Below, piece by piece: positions 21,407 through 32,879 of a stretch of DNA of 64,000 nt. Position numbers and translations under genes: made by a program. Position 1 is the first letter of the stretch, and every line of letters begins with the position of its first letter. The notes beneath the pieces are model-generated. The model was not told where the DNA came from. It made no database searches and was given only the letters and a program-made list of their open reading frames with translations. Source of the DNA: Tieghemiomyces parasiticus. Lineage: Eukaryota; Kickxellomycota; Dimargaritomycetes; Dimargaritales; Dimargaritaceae. The stretch lies in the NCBI GenBank assembly GCA_027575765.1, contig JANBPT010000028.1, forward strand, positions 44,354 to 108,353, read 5' to 3'.

Positions 21407-22930
21407 ATGTCCACTGCTCTCTTATGGACGACGTTGCTAGTAGATGCATCCGGCCTCAGTGGCCTGGTCGCATTCGGCCACGACGCGCTCACCAGTGATC
21501 CCACCGCTACCCTCCTGCTCGTTAATGCTGGGCTCTACGCGACCCGACTTCTGCCTCTGTTGCTTTGGAAATCCCCGGCGAAGCTCAAGGCACCGGGTGC
21601 GGCCCGCCAGTCCCATTGGTTGCGGGTAAGCAGCCATTGCTCCATGTTGGTACTTCTACAAATTATTTTTTGGAGGTGGCCCGTGAGGTGTAGACCCTAG
21701 AAGAAGAAGAAATATGGCACGGAATTGTGGTAGCCCGACCGGGACCCGCTGTCCCTTTGAAGAAGAGGCCCAACCCACTAACAATAGTATGTCGCTCGTC
21801 TCCATTTCACAACCTATTCCACCCCCCTGCCCTCTCCCCACGGCCATTGGGGTCCCCTCCCCTCCCCCTTCCGTCGCGCCGGTGCCTGCCAGAATGTTGG
21901 TCGGGCACACATCGTCGCGGTCGGGCTAGCCATACTCAGCTACGTCACCGTGGTGCTTTTTGGCGCGCCATTAATCCTGTAAGTATCTTGCTGGTAGTCA
22001 AAGTAAATTGCGATGTGGGATCCGTTATATAGGGTAGCGTCGGTGTCGTTGCCTGCTACTGATCGCACATGACGTATCTGACTCACCCTCCTATTCATCC
22101 GCCTTATTATTTTTGACACGCACTTGATCTCTCTCGCTCCCCCTTCTTACTTACTTAACACACACACACACACACACACACGTCCACTCCGGTCATTAAA
22201 TCGGCGGAGACGTTGCAGCTCTCACTGTTTTTAGGGCTATTGGTGGGTCTACCGGCGGCTGCCGGGGCCGACTTCCGCTATAATCGACTCTATCGTATCC
22301 TTATCGACGACGAGTAAGTCCCACGCTGAACATCTCATAGCCATACACACCGTGGTGGCCAATCGCTATCTTGTCGCTCAAGGGCGTAGTATTGTTCCAG
22401 CCTTGCCCACTCATACTTCCCATATTTAAACACCGCTCCCTAAACCATGACCGTACGCCCGAAATCACATAACCAAAACACGCACACTAACAAAACAAAA
22501 ATCGCAGTCAATTGGCTCCGCGGGACCGCTCTGTGTTCCTCCCCTTCATTGGGGCCGTATTCGGTCTGTGGCTGAGTGCCCTAGTGTTCCCGCTCGACTG
22601 GAATAGGCCGTGGCAGGTAAGTGTCCATGAGTTCAAGTCGCCTTGTTTCCCCCAATGCCTCATCTGGACCTTACCTTATCGGTAGATGCCTGTTGTCTCA
22701 TTCCGGTTATATTTATGTGTCGTCCTGTTGTCACTAATTACCCTGCCTTTCCTCGATACCTTGCTAACCCTGCACACGCGACGTGTCGGCGCTAGACCTG
22801 GCCCGTTCCCTGCGTCTACGGTGCCCTAGCGGGCCATGTAGTAGGAACGGTTGTGGCCCTCGTCTGGCCCACGTCCCGTGCCCAATCGCCCTCCGACAAG
22901 GCTAAAGCGTTGACTAGCAAAGCCCGCTAA
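21407..22930 (+). CDS. GPI11: PIG-F/GPI11, GPI-anchor ethanolamine phosphate transferase partner
   Basis: I assemble five exons: 21407-21625, 21893-21978, 22210-22313, 22508-22616 and 22796-22930. The product is a small polytopic ER membrane protein. Its family partners the enzymes that add ethanolamine phosphate to GPI precursors. Hallmarks are VVLFGAPLI (exon 2), TLQLSLFLGLLVGLP (exon 3) and FPLDWNRPWQ-TWPVPCVYG (exons 4-5), which matches the family's PLDWxRPWQxWPIPC signature. Four of the five exons are fixed by splice signals and frame. The exon 2-3 junction is a problem: the only GT-AG choice leaves the frame off by one base, so a micro-exon, an unusual acceptor or a sequence error is possible. 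The total is about 217 residues. The gene lies 290 bases downstream of CDC16 and converges with the PHD gene. Confidence 0.85.
22158..22181. repeat. (CA)n microsatellite inside the PIG-F intron 2
   Basis: About 24 bases of CA repeat end some 30 bases before the exon 3 acceptor. Length error here could affect the splice model. Confidence 0.8.
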
Positions 22931-23029
22931 GACAACCTCGATGGTTCACAACAGCTCAAGATAATTTAGTGGGGCTGTTAACCATCAAGGCCACCTTAAA
23001 TTCCGCTCATGTAGGAAAAACGAGCGCTA

Positions 23030-23035
23030 AATAAA
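23030..23035 (+). terminator. Candidate poly(A) signal of PIG-F gene
   Basis: AATAAA lies 100 bases after the PIG-F stop, in the 208-base gap between convergent genes. Confidence 0.4.
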
Positions 23036-23093
23036 ACGCAAGGTTGTCAAAAAACAAGTCACAACCGCGAGCGAAACCCAGCCCGTTAATGTC

Positions 23094-23111
23094 TATATAT
23101 ATATATATATT
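23094..23111. repeat. (TA)n microsatellite
   Basis: An alternating TA run sits in the short spacer between the convergent PIG-F and PHD genes. Confidence 0.8.
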
Positions 23112-23138
23112 AAAAAATTAGTAACAGATCAGATGAAG

Positions 23139-26100
23139 TTACAGGAAGGCGTTGAAATCAATAAGTCCCTCCAGTTCTTGATCACCCGTTCCGTTGGGCA
23201 ACCGCGACCCATTCTGCATTGGTACGGTCGGGAAGGGTACTGGCATACCGGACCCATTCACGGATGGGCCGTGAGCGGCGAAGAAGGCGGCGGGGTTGAC
23301 CAAGCCCTGGGAAGAGGCGGGTCCGGATGACGGCTGGTCCGAGCGTAGCGTATTAAACAGTGGGGATGGGGTGGGTCCGTTGGCCGGCGAAAATGCCGTG
23401 GACAGATTCGGGTGGAATTGAGTCGCTCCGTCAGGAACGGTGAAGCCACCATGGGTCCCGCCCATTGAGGAACCTAAAGGCAGCGAAGTCATCGTCAGGT
23501 TGACCGACGAGTTGGCGGGTAGCGAAGAACCTGGGTTTGGCGGTCCGCCGAGAAAGTGCGGCGGAAAATGCGGTGCCATCATGAGCGGGTTAAACGGGTA
23601 GTTGCTGAGACTCATGGGGGGGTTGACATTACCAGCCAAGTGGTTCTGGGTCGCCATGAAGTTAAACAGGGCCAGGTTGTCCATGGTGAGGCCCGGATGG
23701 TGATGTTGCTGCTGCGGTGGTGGCGGCGGCGGCGGTGGCTGATGCGGTTGCAGCTGTTGCTGATTTAGCGGATATGAAGGATCCAGACCAGGATGGTGAC
23801 CATTACCACCCAATTGGGGATCGTAGAGGCCGCGGGCCGCCATGGTTGGGATCATCGGGGGCGATGCAAAGCCGGCTGTCCCGCTACCTGGAGTGCGATG
23901 GCCCAGCATGGGGGACTGACCAGCAGAGGCCGGGTACCGCGGACCTGGCGTGGAGCGTGACAGAGAGTTCGGTGCCCGTGTGCCCAGGGAGGGTGACGGG
24001 GTCATGCGCGCAGTTTTACTCGGAGCGCGCTTAGCGTTGGGTTTACGGCCTGGCTTGGGCTGCGGCATTACGGTCGGGGTGGGTGCAGGCCGGTCAGTGT
24101 GACTTGTTGCCCTACCAGGCGACGTGGTGCTGGTATGCGTAGCAGCGCCGATGGGGGCTGGCGTCGGGGTGACGTTCTCGTCCGGTTCGAGTCTGAGCGT
24201 CACCGGCGGGTTCGTCGGTGTGGTATCCGTTCCCTGGGCCACACTGACGGGAACGGTCGGATCAGCGACGGAGACACCGGGACCGGCCGTGGTAGCCAGA
24301 GTGTCAAACGGGGCGCAGTTACGCAGGTCCAGGTCAGCTTCAGACAGTAAATTCTCGATAAAAAAGTCGGCCTCGGACATGTCAAAGTTGTCCAGGGCGG
24401 AGTGGAGCCCCTCGGGATGATCCGTGGGCAGGGCAAACTGGGAGCTGAGAAAATCGGTATTGTTGTAAAAGTCCCAGAGTGGATTACTCGGTCCGACCGG
24501 TAGGCTTGGTGGGCCCCCAGCAGCCTCGGAAGGTGGCATGCTGGTCAGTGGGACGGGGGCGGCGAGCGCGCCCGCTGGACCCTCGGATGAGAACCCCACA
24601 GAAGGGTAGAGAGCCGAACCCATGGCGGCGAATGTGAGGGTGTCGAGGACGGCTGGGTCATCCGAGTATAGCAGGTCTGGGTGGATGGCTCCCAATTCTC
24701 CGGCGTGCCCGGACAGGAGCGCCAGGTTGGGCTGTGGCGCGCTGATCTGGCGGATCAATGGAGTGCCCGTGTGGCTATTCTGGCCGCTAGACCGACCAGC
24801 CGGATGCGCGTCGGATAAGGTGACGGGCGGGGACGGCCGATGGTGGGCCAGGTGGTGCGGACCCGTGCTGCTGGTGAACATATTGGCCGGGGGAATGTGG
24901 GGAAGTGAGGTGCCACTGGGGTTATCAGGGCCACGTGCCGTGCTGCGACGGGATGGGTGAGGCTGGAAGCGGGGCTTGCCCGAACTTGCTCCGCATTTTG
25001 AGAGACGGCCTGGTGGGGGCTTTTGGGCGTGCAGAGGAAGAGATGATCGGACCCCGGTCTCAGGCATGTCGGCCAGTAATTGTTCGAGCTGGGCGCTGTT
25101 AGGAGAGAGTGGAATCTTGCGACGGCCAGGAACGGCCACGGGCCGGCCCATTCGATTACGGAGGGGACCCGGGCGAGCCGACGGCAATCCCGGGTGGATG
25201 GGGAGACCGGGGCGGGGCGGCCGCGATGCTGAGGGGTTAGAGGGGGGTGACGATGAGGCGCAGCGCGGACAGCTGTAAACGTCGGGCACACGGTCCTCGT
25301 CAATCCCCACACAGGTCATGTGCAGCCACACAAAACACTGGTCACACTGGATCATGGGGCGGGATTCGCTATCCTCGTCCGAGGTAGTGTCCGATTCAGG
25401 CGAGAGGTGATTAAGCGGGCGCGGGGTCGCTGATGGGCGCCGACGCGACTGGGTACGGGAGCCAGGCAGCCGGCCCGGTGGCGGGCCCGGGTTGGCAGCG
25501 AGTTGCAGGTGAGCCGGGCGGTGCCGCACACAGACACAGTAGCTAATCCCGGCATCGCGGTCGACGGGCTGGATAGGGCGGAGGTCGGCGAGGCGGAGGT
25601 CGAAGGCTGGTAGCTTACGGCACCGCGGTAGGTGGCGGACCAAGCGGGGTCGCTGCTTGTACGCCTTGGTACAGAATTGGCAGATCCACTGGCGATGGAG
25701 GTAGTTGGCGGCTTCTGTGACCTCAGGGATCTCGCCGTTGAATAGAGGGCCCGCGGCGGCGGGTTGACCAACATGAGCCGTACACGGTAGACCCACGTCG
25801 TGGCCTGGCCAGAGGCCACGACCTCCGCCAATGGTTGGGCAGCGTGGACCGAGAACAGAGCAGACGCGGTTGATTTGATGCAGGTGGGTGACCAGGTCGA
25901 ACGGGGCCGCCGTGAGTGTCACAGTGCCGCCGGCAACCGCCGCCCGGGGCTGTGGTGTGGAAAGGCCGACCGTGGTTAGCGGTTTCTGGTAGAGTTCTGG
26001 CGACGGGGTGTGGGCAGAACTGGTCGGAGTGCCCTGGCTGAATGATGAGACAACGGGCCGGCTAATTAGACCAGCTTTAAAATCGAGCGGCTTGAGTGGG

Positions 26101-26378
26101 CGGCGGGGCTTGGGAAACCGGAACTTGCGGACCGCCGAGTGACCTAGCCGGGCGGGTAGGTGGGTGACGAGCGTCGGGCCGGTCTCGTTGCATGGGCGCT
26201 TAGACGCGCTCGCCGGGACGCTACGGTCTTTGGGGGCTTTGAAACTGCGCTTCAAAGAGGTTGAAGGGTCGCCCTTGAGTATACGCTCAGTGTGGGACGG
26301 ATTAAGGCTCATGAGGCCGTTCATGAAGGGCAGGCTGGTGATGTTGGGGAGGAGGGACCGCTGGAGGTCGATGGGCAT
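23139..26378 (-). CDS. C2H2-like and PHD-finger protein, probable chromatin factor
   Basis: The single-exon product has about 1079 residues from the Met at 26378, chosen because a further 41 upstream residues look like leader sequence. A C2H2/C2HC-like finger (WICQFCTKAYKQRPRLVRH) has its first Cys pair at about 233 and 236. A PHD-type finger follows: CVC at 281/283, then CDQCFVWLHMTCVGI at 345-359 and YSCPRC. The first Cys pair is separated from the second by about 61 Ser/Arg/Pro-rich residues instead of the usual dozen. The remaining 700 residues are disordered Pro/Ser/Gly/Asn-rich sequence with a Gln/Pro/His tract (HQPPPPPPPPQQQHHH) and a nuclear-type basic patch (KPGRKPNAKRAPSKT). Histone-tail reading in a transcription complex is the likely role, inferred from the PHD alone. 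I cannot assign an orthologue. Confidence 0.75.
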   Translation of the reverse strand: MPIDLQRSLLPNITSLPFMNGLMSLNPSHTERILKGDPSTSLKRSFKAPKDRSVPASASKRPCNETGPTLVTHLPARLGHSAVRKFRFPKPRRPLKPLDFKAGLISRPVVSSFSQGTPTSSAHTPSPELYQKPLTTVGLSTPQPRAAVAGGTVTLTAAPFDLVTHLHQINRVCSVLGPRCPTIGGGRGLWPGHDVGLPCTAHVGQPAAAGPLFNGEIPEVTEAANYLHRQWICQFCTKAYKQRPRLVRHLPRCRKLPAFDLRLADLRPIQPVDRDAGISYCVCVRHRPAHLQLAANPGPPPGRLPGSRTQSRRRPSATPRPLNHLSPESDTTSDEDSESRPMIQCDQCFVWLHMTCVGIDEDRVPDVYSCPRCASSSPPSNPSASRPPRPGLPIHPGLPSARPGPLRNRMGRPVAVPGRRKIPLSPNSAQLEQLLADMPETGVRSSLPLHAQKPPPGRLSKCGASSGKPRFQPHPSRRSTARGPDNPSGTSLPHIPPANMFTSSTGPHHLAHHRPSPPVTLSDAHPAGRSSGQNSHTGTPLIRQISAPQPNLALLSGHAGELGAIHPDLLYSDDPAVLDTLTFAAMGSALYPSVGFSSEGPAGALAAPVPLTSMPPSEAAGGPPSLPVGPSNPLWDFYNNTDFLSSQFALPTDHPEGLHSALDNFDMSEADFFIENLLSEADLDLRNCAPFDTLATTAGPGVSVADPTVPVSVAQGTDTTPTNPPVTLRLEPDENVTPTPAPIGAATHTSTTSPGRATSHTDRPAPTPTVMPQPKPGRKPNAKRAPSKTARMTPSPSLGTRAPNSLSRSTPGPRYPASAGQSPMLGHRTPGSGTAGFASPPMIPTMAARGLYDPQLGGNGHHPGLDPSYPLNQQQLQPHQPPPPPPPPQQQHHHPGLTMDNLALFNFMATQNHLAGNVNPPMSLSNYPFNPLMMAPHFPPHFLGGPPNPGSSLPANSSVNLTMTSLPLGSSMGGTHGGFTVPDGATQFHPNLSTAFSPANGPTPSPLFNTLRSDQPSSGPASSQGLVNPAAFFAAHGPSVNGSGMPVPFPTVPMQNGSRLPNGTGDQELEGLIDFNAFL

Positions 26379-29300
26379 TATACAAGGAAGGCGGGCGGGA
26401 GAAAGTACTGGTGCGGGTATCGGCTGCCCACACGGGTGGGGCAATTGAGCGGATCGAGCGCAACGACGAGGGGGGCGATGTTGGCCTGAATAGCTTGTCA
26501 ACAGGAGCGTTGGTTGCTTGGCTATCGATTTGGTAGGTGGTCGCCGGTTGAGTAGGAAGGCGCAAGCGAAGGTTGGGCGACCTTGTAAGGCGAGTTGAGG
26601 TAAATAACAGCAACGAGGGTCGTTAGAGTCGGTGGCAGGTTTTAGTTATGGGTATTGTAGGTTAAGAGTGTGCAAGTACAAGATGGGCTATGGGATGGGC
26701 AGTAGGTTGGGAGGCAGTATCAGTAATAGAGACGGGATATGTTGGTTGAACAAAGCGGTCGGATAAACAAGGCCAGTTTATCTACCGAAGGATACGTGGA
26801 TAATAAAACAGTGTCGAGGGAGTAGAAGAGGTAGTTTTGGATATGAGGAATGCTCAGAGCAACTAGTATTGTATGGAGGTGCGGATGCTACGGTTAGCAT
26901 ATACAGGTAAACAAAACACTGGGCCTCGAAGGGGTAGGAAAGTAAAGGAACAGGATGGCAGTGAGCTCACCGTCACCCCTCCCCACACTGCCGATGAAAG
27001 GAGAGTAGAGTGGGGGGATCAAGGGGCTGTAGGTGAGCAATCGGAGCGACGGAAGACATTGAAGAGGGAAGGGTGTATGTCGTCGGATGAAAAAAAAAAA
27101 AACGCGAGTGTAAACAACAACAAGCGGAATGGGTGGGTGGTTGGGTGTGAGCCGTATACGGCCAGCCGATTGGATAGCGGTAAGTGGGAAAAAACAAAAT
27201 ATAGAGCGGGGGAGGTTAACACGGTTTCCCACTGAGCTCAGCAGCCGGGCAGGTTGTAGCATCAGTTGGAGAGGAAGTGGGTATGTGTCACCAGCACCCC
27301 TACCTTATAAGATGCCACGAAGCCCCCTGCAAGTATCCCCTACTGTTAATACTTCGGCTTGCCCAATAGCACCACCGCCATCTCGATGGACGGGGTCGCC
27401 TTGTCCCGTGTGCATTTGCCCCACCCTCCCATAAGGTATTTGGCAGCGTGAAACAGAGTAGGCACGACCATCTAGAAGCAATGTTTATGGCGAATTAGCT
27501 TCTATTCCTTGCAATCAGCCTACCGGTTTTACAGCTCACGTAATACGGTTATTTCAGTCCGCCTGTTCTAATCCGCTCGAGATGGCGCGCCTTCCTCCCC
27601 CTTACACACTGCCATTTACCTAATCTCCCCTCCAATAACAATGTCCGTCGCCGCTCCGCCGATTCAGCCACTGCCCGGCTAGGTTACACCGCTGCGCAGT
27701 GCTCCAGGGGGAGGTGATGCAGTAGGGAGGCAGGGTCTTGCTTCCCGGAATTCCCCTGGTACGATGGGCCAGCGACTGGGACAGACTTGTTAATCGACCC
27801 CTAACCCGAGTGTGCCCATCCTTGATATTCGGGGGTACCAGTAATCCGCTGAGTGTGCGGAGGTATGCGGGGGGGAAATCACCAAGTCAGGCGCCCCTAG
27901 TTAGCTGGCGTGGTTGGTGAGTGGAGCGGGCAGTGGTCTCCAGTTGGAGAATAGAATAGGAAGGACGGATCATGTCAAGGGCAGAGGTGGCAGCCAGCTG
28001 TATCCTGAAGCCTAGCCAATTCGACGATCGAAACCGCCGTCGGTCGGGTTATTGCCACGCGATAGGATCGCCCTTAAATTAAAACGCCTGAGTTGGAGCC
28101 CCGTGTGGTGGTCACACGTGCCCTTTGACGGGTACGGTATAGGGGACCACTTCTCGTGCTGCCCTAAACTATTAACTCTCAACGACAAATGAGGGGGGAC
28201 ATTATACCAATGACCATGCAACTGGCACACTACAGCCAGAAATAGCCCCCCAGTTGCTGGCTACAAAATCAACTCTATAAACGAAAGCCGGCGGTTTCCT
28301 CACATGTGGCTGACTTTCACTAACTGCGGCATAGGTTGGACGGTTCACTGCGACTTAATATCCATGGCCTGGTGGAGCGCCAGCGGTCATGGAAGTAATA
28401 TATAACACTATATCTGATTGCTGAATATGGAGGATGGTCATCAGTGCTCGCCCATCCGATGACAATGCCCATATTGGTGTACGCCCGTTTACTTTTCATG
28501 TACCGTGCGTAGTTTCCTGACTAATTTGGTAATATATCCGCATAGCCCTGGCGACTCTCTCCATAGGCGTAAGGGTATTTCGAGTTCCCAACGATTGCGT
28601 ACCATTTCGCCCGCGTAGGCTATTAAGGGCCATTACGGCAAGTAACTAAGTAAACTCAACTTTCCCGCGCCATATCCACTATCCATGAACTATGTGCCTA
28701 GAGCAACCAAGTCGGCGATGCCTACAAAGGTGCCAGATCACCCTTCGGCAACAAAATATTACCAACTCACTGTCCCGTAGCCTCGCCGCCCTAGGCCTAT
28801 TGCTAAACAGCCTTCCCCACTCGCTCACCCCAATTTATTTGCCTCTCTCGCCGTATTCTCCCCAGCTATGCGCATGAAGTCCGCTTTGCTCATTGTTGGC
28901 CTAATCGATATCAGCGATTGAACCGCTTGGTATAAACACCGATATCTGCTGTGTAGCCAGACGCCCACGCAATCAGTCACGGTCTCTCCGATTCGTCCTC
29001 ATAACCGCCAGTCTACGGGCCCAGGTATTGTCGGTACCCAGCACCTCTCGTTAAGGTGAGATCACTGGTACCGAACGAAAATGCCGCTCTACTACGGCGT
29101 CCAGTGGCGGTTGCTATAACGCCGGCCTGTAGCCGATAATCCGAGTCCCCCTCGTCACCTACCCTTTGCTGGTCAAAAAATATATATAATCTAAACCCAT
29201 TGAAAGGCGCTCCTTTGGCGGCAGTCAGCGCCGCACCCGCAGTCGGTAGTCGGGGACTGTTTAGGGCGGTTGTACAGACCGATGGTGGCCATTCACTCCC

Positions 29301-29984
29301 CAACGGTGGCTGTTGCCATGTCCGCAAGCGATGGCAAGAGAGAGTGTGCGTGAGAGGAAAAGAAACGGGAAAGGATTGTTGCACAGCACCCGTATGACGA
29401 GCATGCGTCCTTCGTATAGTCCATTGTTGCCATGCCGTGCCGTTTTGCCTTTGAGCCAGCCCTCAATCTGGGCTGAGAAGGTAGACGTAATGATCCATTC
29501 TCGTAGACTTAAAGGTAACACATGTACAGCCTTGAAAGCGCTACAGAGCTACGTGATTGGCGATCACGGCTTCATATCGATTGCATCCACACAGGTTGGG
29601 CAGAGTTCCCCATTGCGCTGTCGTGCTTTCTTTAGATTATGATGGCTGACCTTGCCGTCTCAACCGTTCGTGAAGGAGAGGGGTCCCGTCACTCGTGTCT
29701 CGTATCCTGAATAGCAACGCGGCGGTCCTTATCGGTCCGTACAATTGGGGTCTAAGGTAGATAAATAGGACACTCCTCGCCGTCCGGCCCCATGTACATC
29801 CACGCGTGTAATTACTTCAAATACACCCCCCATTTTATCTATAGTTTCCCAGTGGCCTTTGAATACGTACTTTATTTTATTTTCAATTTAAACTATCTGA
29901 ATTTGCTCGGCCAACTTTTACTTTCTTACACAGCCACTGGAGCAAAGCACATACTTTCATCATTCCTTCATTTTACATTCTGTC
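26379..29984. other. Large intergenic region
   Basis: The first 900 bases are purine-rich on the plus strand, so CT-rich on the PHD gene's strand, fitting a long leader or promoter. An A12 tract lies near 27090-27101. The rest, to 29.98 kb, has scattered short frames on both strands and no domain, tRNA or repeat that I can recognise. Confidence 0.35.
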
Positions 29985-31926
29985 ATGCGGATCGGTTACT
30001 CTCTTTTTGCTCTCACGCTCGCTGTGAGCGGAGCTCTCAGTCTTAACTCCGGTAACGGAAAACGTGGACGCGAACCAGAGGATGGCGAACTGTCCAGCCT
30101 GGATTCCAGTAGTCGCAATGTGCGTCCGCGGCCCAATCGGCGCTATTTCAATTCCGCCACCCTGTCGCTTGGGGCCAGTTATTGTAACGCCAGTGACGCC
30201 AGTGTGGTAAGTAGGCTCGAGCACGTTTGCTAACTATTAGAGTGCCAATGCAGTCGTCATCGAGCGAATCAGTGTCTATCTGGCAAAGAAAGTCGGCTTG
30301 CTGAAGCCTCCAGCCACTGCCGAAAGGAGTAGACGGTTAGGGATGCTGTGAATTTCCGGGCAGAATTTAACACCAGTCAGTACTAAATTAGGAGCCACAC
30401 TATACCGCCTATTTGGGCATGTCAAACCATGGTTGCCTTAAAAAAAACCCTCAGCTCTAATCGACTTATCTAACCTTTTGCATCACAACTTTTTCAAACC
30501 GTCGTGATACCATTTATATCATCAGGCCTGGGAAATTTTCCGCGCCGACCCGGAGAGCTTCCTCGATGCCCAGGGCGTTCGCCAGCTGGCCGAGAAGGCC
30601 GCTATCTTCTTCCCACTCGTTGAGGACTTCTTCCGCACCGCCCTCTTCAACTTCCAACTGAAGGAGCTGCCGCGCCAGGCGGGTTTCTCCCCGCAGTGGG
30701 TATGGTTAAAAGACACCGCCACCCAGCAACGGTATGGCTACCCGCGCACCGTAGACTTGGGTACCGCATCAGTCCGGCCGGCCGAGGTGTCTTACGATAC
30801 GGTCGACCAAGGCGAGCCCCTCGAGTATCCGGCATCTATCACTATGACCCGTATGCAGACCCGTATACTTCCCAACTTTGATCAGTATCGAATCCAACGC
30901 CACCCTCTCGACGGGACAACCCACAGCCTCACCACGCCAGCCTCGGTCCTGGTGGACGCTATTCGAAATCCCGAGAAGACGGAGACCATCTTGGCGCTCA
31001 TGAAGTACGCCCTCAGCGGTAATTTTTTCGAAGGGCTTATGGAACTACTCTACGGAACTCGGCCCATGGCCTCCTCCTGCTACATGCCTTTCATGCGAGT
31101 TCTCAGTGAAGGGAGTGGGACGCGGGACGCCCTGCACCAACATGTCCATAGCTTCCTGATGGACCTCGGCAACACCATCGCCATCCTTCTGGCCCATGAT
31201 GGCCGGTTGGACGCTTTCCGCCAAATGCGCGACCTTATCCCCGAGGGTGAATTTACACCACTAGGGTTTGGATTCGCCATGGCCGCCGAAAAAGAGCGGG
31301 ATGATATGGTGCGCTACTTTACCAACGAGATCCGTGCCCTGGACTTTACCGGCACATTAGAGGATGAGGAGGAAGGCCTGGTAGCTCCCCCGTCCCTCGA
31401 CGAAGCGGATATCACCGATAACGTGTCGGATTATGTCTTTGAACTCATCGCTGAGTGCAGCGGAATCTACCAGTGGTTCCGTGCTGCCCGGCTCGCTCGC
31501 GAGAATCTCAATTACGACGCTGAGGATAATAACTGCCGCGAAATTTTTACTAGTACGACTCCAGTGTACCTTAATGCCCAGGGTAAATTGATCCTAGACT
31601 CTTATGTCAGAGACCAACCCCTTCGACCAAGCTCCTCGCCTTCCAGTCGACCTTGACAATCCCCTCATTCATCATGGGGCTTGCGGCAGGTCAGCTGTGT
31701 CCTTCACTCAGGAAAAAAAACCCCTTGAAGTGCTTAAAATATACATTTGTGTCCGTTAGAACTGGAAACCTTTATCGAAGCGTGCTGCCGCAAAAGTTTG
31801 GAGGAGATGATGAATAAATGTGACGCTCAAGTCAAGTATCGGAACTTGGGTATGTTTTGCTCGCTACTGTCCAATGATGATGACACACCTGATGCCCCAG
31901 CTAAAAGTGTGGCAGCGCAGCAATAA
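29985..31926 (+). CDS. Secreted protein of unknown function, three exons
   Basis: Exons 29985-30206, 30526-31582 and 31760-31926 join in frame (phases 0 and 1) into about 481 residues. The splice signals are GTGGTAAGT..ATCAG and GGTAAAT..GTTAG. The N-terminus is a clear signal peptide (MRIGYSLFALTLAVSGALSL), followed by a basic, polar stretch with KRGR, a possible Kex2 site. The body is ordinary globular sequence: an Ala/Phe-rich helical segment (RQLAEKAAIFFPLVEDFFRT), then FMRVLSEGSGTRDALHQHVH and a DEEEGL acidic loop. The last exon adds ETFIEACCRKSLEEMMNK and ends ...AAQQ. Without the last intron the frame would end at 31656 in implausible sequence. I recognise no family. Secretion or vacuolar targeting is inferred from the signal peptide; a role with a host or prey is only a guess. 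Confidence 0.75.
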
Positions 31927-32040
31927 CCGAAATGAAACCATGCGCTATATACCTATACCAAGGCGAGCCAGGTTCATGAGCCCTTGAGGGTACTTGTAGA
32001 TGGTGCTGTATATTTTGATACATTCAAACCTGAAGAGGAT

Positions 32041-32870
32041 TTAATTAAAATAATTGCCATCGCCCTTTGCTACTTGGCGAGCTCTTTCTAGACAGCTTTC
32101 ACAGCAGGCTCTAGAGTCATTTGGTTGGAGCTTGACTAGCTCCAATTTCCAGGCATCAACAATCACCTCTGGCGTGCTAAACTTCTTAACCATCAGTCGC
32201 TGATTAACATCTCTGAACAGCCTGAAGTCGGAGAGGATTAGGCCAGGGCTGTAGGTAGGAGCCGGTATAGGCTTGACTCTGATACTGGCAATATAGGTAC
32301 CAATGACTGCAGCGCAATGCAGTGGTGCAATATCATGGTGGAGCCACGGGGGGTTGTGGTCCAGATTTTTACGTGTCTTTGCCCAGGCCTGGAGCATGAG
32401 CTCAAGCCCACACTCTATGTAGTGATCAGCGGAGACCTTGACGCCAGAGGGGCTTGCCAATCGGGAGTAGCAGGCCACACCCGATAAAAAATAGGTCAGC
32501 ATCACCTTGGGTGCGGTATGGCTCCGTACAGTTTGCCAATGTCCTCTGGTAGACGACTAGATCGAGTCCCATCTTCAAGGGAGTAGTGACCCGTACGGGA
32601 ATGAGTCATCCACCAGCAGATGGCGGCACTACAAGGGACCACCAAGTCCAGCGTGGTAGTCAGTTCAGATAAAATCGAATTTTCTCTGCGGCCCTGGGAG
32701 TAATAATTGTAAAATGAAACCATGTACATCCCGCCTGGTAAACTTGGGTGGGGTGGGGGGGATGGAGCTTCAGACATTGTCATGATTTAAAGAAAAAAAA
32801 ATCCAAGGTATGAAGGGAGGAAGAGTCCGACTCTAGAAGGGTTTATACCCTTCGATTCCTCGCCTAAGAC
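32041..32870 (-). mobile_element. Mariner copy 1, internally deleted
   Basis: Minus-strand frames 32783-32502 and 32505-32041 encode the two ends of a mariner (Tc1/mariner) transposase. The N-terminal part has NYYSQGRRENSILSEL and the SRLPEDIGKLYG region. The C-terminal part has LHHDIAPLH and YSPGLILSDFRLF; the two Asp in HHD and SDF are exactly 34 residues apart, the D34D signature of mariner. The roughly 100 codons between them, with the first catalytic Asp, are missing, and the frame shifts at the join. The upstream segment to 32870 (GGCGAGGAATCGA, then GGTATAAAC) is shared with copy 3. This is a dead, MITE-like derivative. Confidence 0.8.
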
Positions 32871-32879
32871 ACCTCTAGA

